DNA from: Candidatus Methylophosphatis haderslevensis
GTDB taxonomy: Bacteria > Pseudomonadota > Gammaproteobacteria > Burkholderiales > Rhodocyclaceae
Reading direction: 5' to 3'
NCBI GenBank assembly: GCA_016711925.1
Contig: JADJSA010000001.1
Coordinates: forward strand, 930,001 to 994,000
Length of the DNA stretch: 64,000 nucleotides
Part shown: piece after piece, positions 15,866 to 23,580 of the stretch
Numbering within the stretch: the stretch's first letter is position 1
Layout of the letters: each line of letters starts with the position of its first letter
Made by a program: the position numbers and the translations under genes
Notes under the pieces: generated by a model
Database searches by the model: none
What the model saw: only the letters and a program-made list of their open reading frames with translations
What the model was told of the DNA's origin: nothing

Positions 15866-16089
15866 GGAATCCAGACTTCACGGGAAGATTCCGCGATCCT
15901 TCGCATGGCGGGACGCCTGGGGCTCGGGTCCCGTGAGGTTCCCTTTTTGTTGATCATTTTGGCACCTTTCTGTTGCATCTTCGAATCGTGGTCCATGGCA
16001 CAAAGAACTGGCTTTGACTTCAACGACGAGGCACGCTCCTCTCCGTCCTCGGTTGTGGGAAATGCGGCAAACTCAAGGGCCAAACCCCT

Positions 16090-17997
16090 ATGAGCGGTAT
16101 AGCTGGAATCTTCGACCTTGGAGGCAAGCCAGCATCCACAGACGACTTGACGCGCATGGTCCAGGCACTTGCAAACCGGGGGCCGGATGCGCAAACCGTT
16201 TGGAGTTGCGGCAACGTGGGGTTGGGGAGTTGCATGTTGCATTCCACGCCTGAATCACTACACGAAATATTTCCAATTGAACTCAATGGCATACATATTA
16301 CGGCAGATGCGCGAATCGACAATCGCGGGGAACTTATCAGCGCGTTAGCATCCGGTAAAACATTTGGTAACCCTGTCACAGACGGCACATTGATTCTTCT
16401 AGCCTATTTGAAATGGGGGGAAAAATGCGTCGATAGGTTGCTTGGAGATTTCGCGTTCGCGATTTGGGATCCTGCCAAGCAACAATTGTTCTGCGCCAGG
16501 GATCATTTTGGCGTCAAACCGTTCTACTACTCGCACCAAGCGGGGAGGAGATTCACCTTTTCTAGCTTAATCAAAGCGTTGGGGGCTGCTTCTCGCGTCG
16601 GACATGAAATCGACGAGGAAAAGATTGTTGACTTCATATTGGAACAATTTGACGACAAGTCCCGGACGTTTTATTCCGGAGTTTTTCGCCTGCCGCCTGC
16701 ATCGTTTCTCGTAGTCGACCCAAGCGGGATTCGTCGAAAGACATATTGGGAACTTGACCCACATCGTGAAGTTCGCTTCCGATCAGACCAGGAGTATGGC
16801 CAAGCATTTCGAAGCATTTTCTTGGAAGCCGTCAACTGCCGGCTTCGTAGCGCATTTCCGGTTGGCGCCATGCTCAGCGGTGGTCTCGACTCATCGTCAG
16901 TGGCTTGCGTAGCACACGATTTAATGGCTTCGGCTTCAACCAAAAGGATTCATACGTTCTCCATCGTGTTCAACCGGCTAAGAGAAAGTGACGAGCGGCC
17001 ATTTATCGACAAAGTGCTTCATGAGAAACAGTTTGAGTCGCACTTTATCGATGGCGACGCAATCACACCGTTTGACGATCTGGTGGGAGTCCTTAGAATC
17101 CAAGATGAACCGTTTTGTGCCCCAAACTATGCCCTGACAAGGAACGTTTGGCAGCGCGCTTCAAACTGCGGAGTCCGCGTGCTTCTGGACGGCCTTTTTG
17201 GCGATAACGTCGTATCTCATGGTGTCGAGCATTTGAACGAACTGGCCAGCAGTGGGCGGTGGATTGCCCTCGCAAACGAACTCAAACAGCTGATTGGGAA
17301 AGGCCATTCTGACGTGTCTTTATGGCATCCCCTGGCAAACTACATCTTGAGAGAAGGTGTAAAGCCGCACGTACCCGAGGCGGTTCTGGCCATGTTGCGA
17401 CGATTCCGGCGGTTCCCCTTGGATCCGACAAAGAAGGACCAAATGCTTTTCAGTGCGGAGTTTGCAGAGAGAACGGGTGTGAGGGATCGACTGATGCGGG
17501 CCTACGCCGATAGTCGAATTGCTAAGCGAGCCGCGCAGGCGCATCGTGACTCAATGGGTTCTGGAATGATCCAGACCGCACTTGAAATCTATAGCAATGG
17601 CTGTTCCGAGTTCCCGCTGGAGACCAGGTTTCCTTTCATGGACAAAAGGTTAGTCGAGTTTTGTGTTGCGATTCCTGGAACTCAGAAGATTGCTGGTGGT
17701 TACACGAGAGCAATTCTCAGACGCGGACTGGTCGGATATTTGCCCAAGGACATTCGGCTGAGATCTAGCAAAGGCGATTTAGGTTGGAGCTTCATTGAGG
17801 GATTTAGAACACAGCGCAAACTCGTGACGAGGACACTCGGTTCGTCACAAAAGTTTTGGGAGAAATTTTTCAATCAAGGCAGCGTCAATCAGATGATTTC
17901 TCGTATGAATAGCGATAAGATCATGCCCGAGGAATTATTCACACTTTTCCTGTTGGTTGTGTTGTCCACTTGGGGTTCAGATCGATTTGAAGCTTGA
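16090..17997 (+). CDS. Lasso peptide isopeptide-bond-forming cyclase (C protein)
   Basis: This 635-residue asparagine-synthetase-like enzyme adenylates the ring Asp/Glu side chain of the precursor and joins it to the new N-terminal amine, forming the lasso macrolactam. The glutaminase-like N-terminal domain starts MSGIAGIF: the nucleophilic Cys2 of true amidotransferases is Ser, as expected for a cyclase that needs no ammonia. The ATP pyrophosphatase loop MLSGGLDSSSVA lies at about 261-272. The precursor gene begins 115 bp downstream, and the RRE, protease and exporter genes follow on the same strand. AT-richer codon use than in the core genome suggests transfer. Confidence 0.9.
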   Translation: MSGIAGIFDLGGKPASTDDLTRMVQALANRGPDAQTVWSCGNVGLGSCMLHSTPESLHEIFPIELNGIHITADARIDNRGELISALASGKTFGNPVTDGTLILLAYLKWGEKCVDRLLGDFAFAIWDPAKQQLFCARDHFGVKPFYYSHQAGRRFTFSSLIKALGAASRVGHEIDEEKIVDFILEQFDDKSRTFYSGVFRLPPASFLVVDPSGIRRKTYWELDPHREVRFRSDQEYGQAFRSIFLEAVNCRLRSAFPVGAMLSGGLDSSSVACVAHDLMASASTKRIHTFSIVFNRLRESDERPFIDKVLHEKQFESHFIDGDAITPFDDLVGVLRIQDEPFCAPNYALTRNVWQRASNCGVRVLLDGLFGDNVVSHGVEHLNELASSGRWIALANELKQLIGKGHSDVSLWHPLANYILREGVKPHVPEAVLAMLRRFRRFPLDPTKKDQMLFSAEFAERTGVRDRLMRAYADSRIAKRAAQAHRDSMGSGMIQTALEIYSNGCSEFPLETRFPFMDKRLVEFCVAIPGTQKIAGGYTRAILRRGLVGYLPKDIRLRSSKGDLGWSFIEGFRTQRKLVTRTLGSSQKFWEKFFNQGSVNQMISRMNSDKIMPEELFTLFLLVVLSTWGSDRFEA

Positions 17998-18028
17998 GGG
18001 AAAGTCAAAAGAGAGATTTTCTTGCAAG

Positions 18029-18077
18029 AAGGAGGTGATCAGCCACATTGAACGAGTACAAATGTTGTGATAATTGA
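18029..18077 (+). promoter_or_regulatory. Perfect anti-anti-SD sequence with a 9-codon frame
   Basis: aaggaggtgatc at 18029-18040 is the full complement of the 16S rRNA 3' end. Seven bases later TTG at 18048 opens a 9-residue frame (MNEYKCCDN) ending TGA at 18075-18077. The lasso precursor has its own ribosome site, gaggt at 18104-18108, so this one is not needed for it. It may drive a leader peptide, load ribosomes on the precursor mRNA, or be fortuitous. Confidence 0.4.
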
Positions 18078-18112
18078 ATGGTTACCCATGTCCCTAGACA
18101 CGCGAGGTCATC

Positions 18113-18268
18113 ATGAAAAAAGTGTATGTCGCTCCTGGAATTGTAGTGCGCGGTACCATCGAAGACATTACGCAAGGTAGCGGGTTCGGCATCAGGGACT
18201 TCTTCGTCTTTGGTATTGCCGATGCTATTGGCACTTGCGCGAATAACTCTTGCGTCCGCCACTCGTAA
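18113..18268 (+). CDS. Lasso peptide precursor (A peptide)
   Basis: This 51-residue peptide starts at ATG 18113 behind gaggt. Its leader, residues 1-21, matches the canonical pattern YxxPx[L/I]xxxGxxxxxTx exactly: Tyr5, Pro8, Ile10, Gly14 and Thr20, with Thr at position -2. Cleavage after Gln21 gives a 30-residue core starting GSGFGIRD, so Gly1 and Asp8 can form an eight-residue macrolactam. The tail of 22 residues is long, contains FFVF at 9-12 as possible steric plugs, Cys21 and Cys26, and ends RHS. The gene lies between cyclase and kinase genes. The calculated monoisotopic mass of the lasso form is about 3099.4 Da, 3097.4 with a disulfide, plus 80 if phosphorylated. Confidence 0.92.
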   Translation: MKKVYVAPGIVVRGTIEDITQGSGFGIRDFFVFGIADAIGTCANNSCVRHS

Positions 18269-18300
18269 TCAGCGCGAGAGTCTGGGGTTAAGGCGGTTTT

Positions 18301-19233
18301 GTGTATTGCTATTCTGCCTATGGCCTCATCTTGGTGTCCGACCTTCCATTGCCGGAGTTGCAGGCCGGCCTTGGGAGGCCGGACGTCCGTATTCGGATGA
18401 TCGGCTCAAAGAGCAACTGCGAATCCGAAGATTGCCCGATAGAGTGTATTGATGCGACGCCTGCCCGGGTCCACCTGTCTTGGGGTTCAGTCGCGGATTT
18501 GGTAATTGAGAACGGCAATGTCATCACGGTCATTCCCGGTCCAGCAGCGGACGAGGAGTCGCTGCGGCTTTTTATCGGCGGTGCTGGTTTGGGTGTTTTA
18601 CTGCATCAGCGTGGCCTGCTGGTTCTGCATGGAAGTGCAGTTGCGATCCGAGATTCGGCAATCGGGTTTGTCGGAGCCAAAGGGTGGGGAAAATCGACCA
18701 CAGCAACTGCACTTCATCGCCGTGGCCATGCTTTAGTGACAGATGAGTTGCTTGTCGTTGATCTAGACAAGAACGGTGCGCCCAGTGCGCGCCCGGGATC
18801 CCCCTATTTGAAGCTCTGGCGGGACGCCTTGCTCGAAACCGGAGGATCACCAGAATCGGCCCGCCAGGTGCTCCTAGGTGCAGACAAGTATTTCTTGGAG
18901 GCCTCCCTCGTAGCGCCGCCAGGCGTGCCGCTTCGACGAATTTACATTCTTGATGCGGGAGACCGACTTGATGCAGCACGCATCCATGCGGCCGCCGCGT
19001 TCTTTGGTGTGGTGCCGCATCTCTATGTTTCCCGGTTCGGCACACAGTTTCTTAAGTCAGCCGGCTGCCAGATTGCATTTTCACGTCTTGCGAGAGTTCT
19101 GAGACGAGTTGAGACGATTCGCTTAACCCGGCGCAATGACTTGGCCCAACTTTCCGATATTGCAGCCTTGGTTGAATCTGACTGCTTAGACAAGGGCTCT
19201 GGACTCGGCTTTCTAGATACTGCATTCGCCTGA
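18301..19233 (+). CDS. HPr-kinase-like lasso peptide kinase (K protein)
   Basis: This 310-residue protein is related to HPr kinase/phosphorylase. The start is GTG 18301, behind aaggcgg at 18290-18296. The N-terminus YSAYGLILVSDLPLPEL is characteristic of lasso-associated kinases. HGSAV (110-114) precedes the Walker A loop GAKGWGKST (125-133), and LVTDEL at 145-150 carries the catalytic Asp region. Known members such as ThcoK and the paeninodin kinase phosphorylate the C-terminal Ser of the precursor; the precursor here ends in Ser. Role inferred from family and context, with the gene 32 bp after the precursor. Confidence 0.85.
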   Translation: MYCYSAYGLILVSDLPLPELQAGLGRPDVRIRMIGSKSNCESEDCPIECIDATPARVHLSWGSVADLVIENGNVITVIPGPAADEESLRLFIGGAGLGVLLHQRGLLVLHGSAVAIRDSAIGFVGAKGWGKSTTATALHRRGHALVTDELLVVDLDKNGAPSARPGSPYLKLWRDALLETGGSPESARQVLLGADKYFLEASLVAPPGVPLRRIYILDAGDRLDAARIHAAAAFFGVVPHLYVSRFGTQFLKSAGCQIAFSRLARVLRRVETIRLTRRNDLAQLSDIAALVESDCLDKGSGLGFLDTAFA

Positions 19234-19350
19234 CGACCATCAAATATAGGTGCACAGGTGCATCGATACCTTTGCTCCGAATGTTCCCATGTCCCCCACC
19301 ATCCGAGCACCACACCCACTAACCGCCGACATCTCTCATGATACTTGCCC

Positions 19351-19662
19351 ATGACCGTCAAGCTCACTAGATATTCGATTCTTGCCGCCAGTCAAGATCA
19401 AGTTTCCGCTGATTTATCGAGTGACAAATCTCAAGGAGCGGTGATCCTCGGCTTTCGCGATGGAATGTACTTCGAACTTAACGAGGTCGGCGCAAGGATT
19501 TGGTATCTTCTTCAAGAGCCACGCTCGGTGGAATCGATCCTTGACACGCTAACCGAAGAATACGATGTATCTGTTTCCCAATGTGAAGTAGATATCCTCA
19601 GTCTCGCCGATCAGCTCCTGGCGAGGGGCTTGATAGAAGTGCACGATGAGAAAGATCAGTAA
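19351..19662 (+). CDS. PqqD-like lasso RRE protein (B1)
   Basis: This 103-residue PqqD-family protein binds the leader peptide and delivers it to the protease. The RRE fold is recognised from GAVILGFRDGMYFELNEVGARIWYLL style blocks (residues about 30-55) and a C-terminal helical region ending LADQLLARGLIEV. ATG 19351 is preferred; an in-frame TTG six bases earlier is possible. Its end overlaps the B2 gene by 17 bp, so the two are probably translated together. The YxxP motif of the precursor is the expected ligand. Confidence 0.9.
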   Translation: MTVKLTRYSILAASQDQVSADLSSDKSQGAVILGFRDGMYFELNEVGARIWYLLQEPRSVESILDTLTEEYDVSVSQCEVDILSLADQLLARGLIEVHDEKDQ

Positions 19663-20116
19663 GTTTCTTCGCCTTCGATTCTCCAAACGATGGCTGCTGC
19701 TCAAGGCCGCCATGCTACTTTCAACGGTTCGAATCTCTCTTTGGCTATTTGGGTACCAGTCAGTACGTCCCCTAGTCGAGAGAGGCTGTGCGCTTTCCCC
19801 AAGGCTGTTCGACACAGCGGCAACCGCGGAAGAAATGGCCTGGGCCGTCGCCCAAGTCGGCAGCGTCGTTCCGGGAGGGCGACACTGCCTCTCCCAAGCG
19901 TTGGCCTTGCGAGTATTTTTGGCACGACGAGGCGTACAGGTAGATGTTAGCTTCGGCGTCAGACGTGGCCCCGACTCGCTCGTCATCGCCCACGCTTGGA
20001 TCGAACATGATGGCAGAATACTTATCGGCGGAACCAACCTTGACAGTTTTGTCAGGCTAACTAGCCCGCACGAAAGCCGAGTTGATCTAGGTTCTGCGTC
20101 GAACCGTGTTGTTTGA
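19646..20116 (+). CDS. Lasso peptide leader protease, transglutaminase-like (B2)
   Basis: This 156-residue protein is the stand-alone cysteine protease that removes the leader before cyclisation. The transglutaminase-like triad is visible: Cys81 in GGRHCLSQALALR, His116 in IAHAWIE and Asp122 in HDGRIL. Length fits the lasso B2 family. It overlaps the RRE gene and is directly followed by the ABC exporter gene. Confidence 0.92.
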   Translation: MRKISKFLRLRFSKRWLLLKAAMLLSTVRISLWLFGYQSVRPLVERGCALSPRLFDTAATAEEMAWAVAQVGSVVPGGRHCLSQALALRVFLARRGVQVDVSFGVRRGPDSLVIAHAWIEHDGRILIGGTNLDSFVRLTSPHESRVDLGSASNRVV

Positions 20117-21976
20117 TTGACAACGTTGACTGATCAAGCAGCACCTAAACGAATGCCTGTTCGAGGCGGACTTCGCTTGGACAAGGCACTCACTTTCGTC
20201 TGGCGAGCAGCTCCCCGCCACACCATGCTCTGCACCTGTCTGTTGGTCCTACAGGGCTTGGTTCCTTTAGCATCGATCTATGTGTTCAAACTTATCGTTG
20301 ATCACATTTCCGGCCGCCCGGAGAATTTGGTAGCCGGACAGTATTCTGATCACTTGATCTTGTTGGTCATGGCTGCTTCTGGAATCGCGCTCCTTGGCAA
20401 TTTGTCCAACGCAATTCTCGGGCATGCCAGCGCTGTCCAGGCACATCTAGTTTCCGACTTTATGCAGCGCGTCGTGCAAACAAAGTCCATTGAGATGGGA
20501 CTTTCATACTATGAGAACTCCCAGTTCTTCGACAAACTTCATCGAGCGCAGCGTGAAGCCCCCAGTCGGCCGCTTCGGATTGTTCAGGGATTGAGCAGCG
20601 TGGGGCGCAATAGCATTTCCCTAGTCGGCGCTTTTGCGGTTCTCTTGTCTTTCCACTGGGCGATCGTAGCTGCGGTCCTTGTGACATCGGTGCCAGCAAT
20701 ATTCTTCAGAATCAAGCATGCCGACGGGATGTACGAGTTAGAGCGCGAACTAACAATCGGCGAGCGACTCAGTAGGTATCTGAATGACGTGCTCACGACA
20801 GCCGATCACGCAAAAGAAGTGCGCGTCTTTGGGTTTGGCCCAATGATGATTCGCCGATTCGCCGACATTCGAAACAACCTCCGGATTGGAATGATTCGCG
20901 TATCAACTCAGGGACATCGAAGGCAGTTCTTGTCCGAGTCCATCGCCACAGTTGCCGGGTATGGCTCACTCGCATTCATAGCTCATCAAGCTCTGATCGG
21001 AACAATCACGTTAGGCGGGTTGGTTATGTACTTTGGCGCCTTTCAAGTGGCAATTGGATCGCTGCGCCCTACGTTGTCAAGCCTTGCCGAGTTGTATGAG
21101 AATAATTTGTTCCTATCCTCTCTCTTCGAGTTCCTCGAGTTACCGAAAGACGTTACTGATCAACCACATCCAAAACCAATTCCCAAGCAGTGGCACAGCG
21201 GCGTTCGTGTCGAGAACTTGACGTTCCGTTACCCCGGTACGTGCGACAACATTTTGGATCGTGTCCACCTTACGATCGCACCTGGCGAAATTGTCGCAAT
21301 CGTTGGACGCAACGGATCGGGTAAGACCACACTAACAAAACTGTTGTGCCGCTTATATGACCCGACAGAAGGTCGGATTACGATAGACGGCGTGGATGTT
21401 CGGGATTTTCAGTCTGAAGAATATCGGAGTCAGATAAGCGTCATTTACCAAGATTATGGCCAGTATCACCTTTCCGCGCGAGAAAATATTCTTCTAGGGT
21501 CTCCGGATCTCGCTCGAGACGATCCAGCGATATTTGCCGCAGCAAAATGGGCCAATATTCATACCGAACTAATGGCTCTGCCCCGAGGATACGATACCGT
21601 TATGAGTCGATCGCTGGCGGACGGCCATGAATTTAGCGGAGGTCAATGGCAGAAGCTGGCGCTAGCGAGGGCGTTCGTCCGAAAATCTCAGCTAGTGATA
21701 CTGGACGAACCGACGAGTTCGCTTGATGCTGCCGCCGAATTCGAGTTCTTCGAACAGTTCCGAACCATGGCCCAAGGAAGATCTGCCTTGATTATCAGCC
21801 ATAGATTCTCCACCGTCAGCTTGGCAACTCGAGTTTACGTTCTTGATCGCGGACGAGTGATAGAAGAGGGGACGCACGACGAACTCCTAGCTGCGGACGG
21901 GGTTTATGCGAATCTCTATAGAAAGCAGGCTTCCCATTATGTCGGTGAAAGTGGAACTGCTGCGCAATCTTCCTAA
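20117..21976 (+). CDS. Lasso peptide ABC exporter (D protein)
   Basis: This 619-residue protein fuses a six-helix ABC transporter membrane domain (about residues 25-340) to an ATPase domain. The ATPase shows Walker A VGRNGSGKTTL near 396, signature EFSGGQWQKLALARA near 505 and Walker B LVILDEPTSSLD near 527. It exports the mature lasso peptide and often gives self-immunity. The TTG at 20117 directly follows the B2 stop codon; an ATG 12 codons in (20153) is an alternative start. No N-terminal peptidase C39 domain is present, in line with a separate leader protease. Confidence 0.9.
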   Translation: MTTLTDQAAPKRMPVRGGLRLDKALTFVWRAAPRHTMLCTCLLVLQGLVPLASIYVFKLIVDHISGRPENLVAGQYSDHLILLVMAASGIALLGNLSNAILGHASAVQAHLVSDFMQRVVQTKSIEMGLSYYENSQFFDKLHRAQREAPSRPLRIVQGLSSVGRNSISLVGAFAVLLSFHWAIVAAVLVTSVPAIFFRIKHADGMYELERELTIGERLSRYLNDVLTTADHAKEVRVFGFGPMMIRRFADIRNNLRIGMIRVSTQGHRRQFLSESIATVAGYGSLAFIAHQALIGTITLGGLVMYFGAFQVAIGSLRPTLSSLAELYENNLFLSSLFEFLELPKDVTDQPHPKPIPKQWHSGVRVENLTFRYPGTCDNILDRVHLTIAPGEIVAIVGRNGSGKTTLTKLLCRLYDPTEGRITIDGVDVRDFQSEEYRSQISVIYQDYGQYHLSARENILLGSPDLARDDPAIFAAAKWANIHTELMALPRGYDTVMSRSLADGHEFSGGQWQKLALARAFVRKSQLVILDEPTSSLDAAAEFEFFEQFRTMAQGRSALIISHRFSTVSLATRVYVLDRGRVIEEGTHDELLAADGVYANLYRKQASHYVGESGTAAQSS

Positions 21977-22057
21977 GCGCCCACCGCCTCAGAATCCCGC
22001 GTCAGGACCGTCAGCGGCGGACGCTGCAGGTCGGATTATCCGGACGACATCTCCACC

Positions 22058-23005
22058 TCATCGGACTGCGCGAAACTGCATCAACCCAGCGGATGGTGAA
22101 ACGACGCGCGAGTCGAACGGGTGCTTATCGCCTTGATAGAGCGCCAGGATTCGTTGGACGTAGCCCTTTGTTTCGGGATACGGCGGTACTCCACGGTACT
22201 TGTCAACTGCCCCCTCGCCAGCATTGTAGCCCGCTGCAACCAAGGGAACATTACCCTTGAAGTACGCCAATAGCCAGCGCAGGTAAGCCAATCCTCCGCG
22301 AATATTCTGTTCCGGATCGAACGGCTTGCTCACGTTGAACCGTTGCGCAGTCTCGGGGATGAGTTGCATCAGCCCCAGCGCGTTCTTTTGAGAACGGGCG
22401 TTCGGATTGAAGTTCGACTCTGCCTGGATAACAGCCAGTGCCAACTGCGGATTGATCTTGTATTCGGGCGACAAGCGATTGACCAGGTCGGCGATCTTCT
22501 TGGGCACGTTTTGAATGCCTGGAGAAGCCGAATCCCCGGTTGCATCACCCCTGCCCTCGACCAAGATCGCAACCTGCGGCGGTTTCATGCACTCCGGGGG
22601 CGAATCCGCACGATCACCGAACCGTTGCCGCAATTTGATCGCGTGTTCATGCCCGCGTTCGGCCGCCATGTCGAAGAACAGTGCCGCCATCGCATCGTTA
22701 CGCTCTACGCCTCGCGCATTGGCGTACATCCAGCCGAGACTGTATTGGGCCTCTGCATTGCCTTCTCGCGCCGCAAGACAGTACAGTTCAAACGCCTTTT
22801 TCGGGTCTTTCTCGACGCCTTCCCCATGTTCCAGGGCGACAGCTTGGGCAACCAATTGCACCAGTCCGTCTTGCCCCAAACTGGCATTGGCTTGGGTACT
22901 CGTTGCAGCCATAGCAAGCATCACCACGGCGGCAACATAGACTCGACACGGCACGCGCGGAGAAACTCGGAGCGGAACAAGCAATTGACGCAAGGATACC
23001 GGCAT
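22058..23005 (-). CDS. Lytic transglycosylase with Sel1-like repeats
   Basis: This 315-residue envelope protein has an N-terminal signal/hydrophobic segment (VYVAAVVMLAMAATS), then two Sel1-like repeats (AFELYCLAAREGNAEAQYSLGWMYANARG and a second at about 100-125), and a C-terminal SLT domain. The catalytic Glu is in VIQAESNFNPNARSQKNALGLMQL and the later motif is AAGYNAGEGAVDKYRGVPPYPETKGYV. It cleaves peptidoglycan glycan strands. It reads convergently with the lasso exporter and marks the start of the GC-rich core segment. Confidence 0.88.
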   Translation of the reverse strand: MPVSLRQLLVPLRVSPRVPCRVYVAAVVMLAMAATSTQANASLGQDGLVQLVAQAVALEHGEGVEKDPKKAFELYCLAAREGNAEAQYSLGWMYANARGVERNDAMAALFFDMAAERGHEHAIKLRQRFGDRADSPPECMKPPQVAILVEGRGDATGDSASPGIQNVPKKIADLVNRLSPEYKINPQLALAVIQAESNFNPNARSQKNALGLMQLIPETAQRFNVSKPFDPEQNIRGGLAYLRWLLAYFKGNVPLVAAGYNAGEGAVDKYRGVPPYPETKGYVQRILALYQGDKHPFDSRVVSPSAGLMQFRAVR

Positions 23006-23234
23006 GGCGTTCTTTTCTGAACATATTGGATTGCCGAAACCCGACTCCTCCTCTGGCAGGATGACCAGCCTGCCGGGAGGTTGCCTAGTCGGAGTAGTGA
23101 TTGGAATCTTCGCTCAATTCCCGCCCGCTGAACAGCCTTCGAACGGACTAGTCCAATGGTGCAGAACGGCGCACCTTTCCGGAGTGAACGATGTCACGTC
23201 AACCCGACCAAGGGTCGCAACGCCATCAAGAAAG

Positions 23235-23309
23235 CGCGGCAGGGAGGACTCGAACCCACCGACCCCCGGCTTAGAAGGCCGGTGCTCTATCCAACTGAGC
23301 TACTGCCGC
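23235..23309 (-). tRNA. tRNA-Arg(TCT)
   Basis: The minus-strand sequence folds as a tRNA: acceptor arm gcggcag/ctgccgc, D arm with agttggata, anticodon stem ccggc/gccgg holding loop cttctaa with anticodon TCT, and a T loop ttcgagt. The T stem has one mismatch. The CCA end is not encoded. Confidence 0.93.
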
Positions 23310-23409
23310 ATGGAAGTCAGTGCGCCCACGTAACCAACTAAAAAAAGGGAGATCACGAACTTCGCGAGCGCATGTTTGAGCTTTGTCTCCAGCCGCAAAC
23401 AATCCGGAC

Positions 23410-23486
<77 letters not shown>

Positions 23487-23532
23487 AGGACCGCGGATAT
23501 TACCTGCACGCCTACAGTCGGTCAAACGCCCA

Positions 23533-23556
23533 AGGGAAGAATGCCTCTTCTTCCCT
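23533..23556 (-). terminator. Hairpin after pnp
   Basis: agggaagaa (23533-23541) pairs with ttcttccct (23548-23556) around a 6-base loop, 25 bp past the pnp stop. The following minus-strand run is only moderately T-rich, so termination efficiency is uncertain. Confidence 0.5.
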
Positions 23557-23580
23557 CGGATTCGCGCCGAAACACTAATC

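Noticed and set aside
15905..16093. Small frame before the cyclase as a second lasso precursor
   Set aside because: It has no YxxP...G...T leader pattern and overlaps the cyclase start; probably noncoding.
18029..18040. aaggaggtgatc as part of an rRNA gene
   Set aside because: Surrounding bases do not match a 16S 3' end; only the ribosome-binding complement is present.
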